A stretch of 13,674 nucleotides of DNA from JBKPRX01 sp046734795 (lineage in GTDB: Bacteria > Actinomycetota > Thermoleophilia > Gaiellales > Gaiellaceae). The stretch spans positions 1 to 13,674 of the forward strand of contig JBKPRX010000041.1 of the NCBI GenBank assembly GCA_046734795.1, written 5' to 3'. Below, in pieces: positions 13,128 through 13,674 of the stretch; positions within the stretch are counted from its first letter, which is position 1; the number at the start of each line of letters is the position of its first letter. Under the pieces are notes generated by a model. The model was not told the DNA's origin and searched no databases. It was given only the letters and a program-made list of their open reading frames with translations. The translations under genes were made by a program, and so were the position numbers.

Positions 13128-13619
13128 TCAGCCGTCGGATTCGCCGAGGGCGGAAGCCTCGCCATCCCAATAGTTGAGATGTTGCGAGCGCCGCAGCATG
13201 TAGTGCGTATCGTTGGCCCAGACACCGACCTTGTCGCTGTCGGGGTACTCGGCTACCCCGATGTCGCTCTTCGTCGACAGGATCGCGACGCGCGCCCGTT
13301 CCTCGCCGGCGTTCCGCACCTGGTGACCTCCAGCGGGTCCGGCGGGGAAGCAGACGACGTCACCGGGATCGAGGGTGGACTCGCCTTCCGGCGTGCGAAG
13401 CGTCGGCCGCCCAGTAATGACGATCAACCACTCCTCGTCGGTCCACTCGAAGTGGTAGGGGCAGATCGCTTCGCCCGGAGGCAAGTCGTAGATACTCATT
13501 CCGATCCGCGAGGCGCCGAGCTTCGGACCGAGGCGCGACGCGCGGCACCGAAAACCGGGTGGCTCGGTTCCGTCCGGCCCTATCTCGGTCTCACCGAGAA
13601 ACACGTTGTATCTCTTCAC
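13128..13619 (-). CDS. Cupin-domain protein
   Basis: 163 residues, single cupin barrel. Motif 1: PGEAICPYHFEWTDEEWLIV (48-67), with H56, E58 and E62/E63 then G70, giving an HxE arrangement instead of the common HxH. Motif 2: PGDVVCFPAGPAGGHQVRN (85-103), with P92, H99 and N103. Cupins bind a metal and act as dioxygenases, isomerases or small-molecule binders; no substrate is evident. The C-terminal extension (EYPDSDKVGVWANDTHYMLRR, 124-144) recurs in cupins of this type. GTG start at 13619, with GAGGA 11 nt upstream, weak. 55 bases remain to the right edge, with no complete gene visible. Confidence 0.88.
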   Translation of the reverse strand: MKRYNVFLGETEIGPDGTEPPGFRCRASRLGPKLGASRIGMSIYDLPPGEAICPYHFEWTDEEWLIVITGRPTLRTPEGESTLDPGDVVCFPAGPAGGHQVRNAGEERARVAILSTKSDIGVAEYPDSDKVGVWANDTHYMLRRSQHLNYWDGEASALGESDG

Positions 13620-13674
13620 TGCCGAAGTATCCTCGTTCGCACCACCGCTGGCTCGCTGCCGTGAAGGTGGCGGC

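Noticed and set aside
12660..13664. Plus-strand open frame opposite the GFA and cupin genes
   Set aside because: It is antisense to two recognisable families and has no motif of its own.

Overview
The window is very GC-rich bacterial chromosome with tight gene packing, strong AGGAGG-type ribosome sites on some genes, several GTG/TTG starts and three genes with a leaderless-looking TANNNT box 6-7 nt before the start codon. Together with the gene content (NarL-type sensor kinase, DUF1326/DUF2182 pair, AlkX-like glycosylase, AadA-like nucleotidyltransferase) this suggests a soil-type actinobacterium, perhaps class Thermoleophilia. The class is inference. I see no rRNA, tRNA, CRISPR array, insertion sequence or phage gene, and no gene-free stretch longer than about 150 bases.

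Region 1 (1-1852): a histidine kinase running off the left edge on the minus strand, divergent from a small multi-pass membrane protein whose gene ends in a good intrinsic terminator. Region 2 (1912-2778, minus): a LprI-like (DUF1311) lipoprotein followed by a VOC (glyoxalase-fold) protein, with a 41-codon apparent gene remnant just upstream. Region 3 (2942-4487): a membrane-anchored protein converging on a small unknown protein, then a second VOC protein. Region 4 (4555-5967, minus): DUF1326 and DUF2182, a Cys-rich pair lying in the same reading frame and separated by exactly one TAG codon.

Region 5 (6081-7228, plus): four small genes with short gaps or overlaps (membrane protein, ABM-like dimeric alpha-beta barrel protein, two unknown soluble proteins). 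Region 6 (7365-8513, plus): cold-shock protein, a strong intergenic hairpin, an IF-1 gene outside any ribosomal protein cluster, and a hemolysin III/PAQR membrane protein overlapping infA by ATGA. Region 7 (8550-12540, plus): GMC oxidoreductase, AlkX/YcaQ-like DNA glycosylase, an AadA-like nucleotidyltransferase overlapping it by GTGA, and a membrane-anchored unknown protein. Region 8 (12558-13619, minus): a GFA-family zinc protein and a cupin, separated by a strong hairpin.

Most of the window is ordinary accessory/housekeeping content. The points most worth a second look are the single-stop DUF1326-TAG-DUF2182 junction, the csp-hairpin-infA-hlyIII cluster, and the overlapping glycosylase/nucleotidyltransferase pair. 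I found no clear evidence of a wholly new defence or mobile system.
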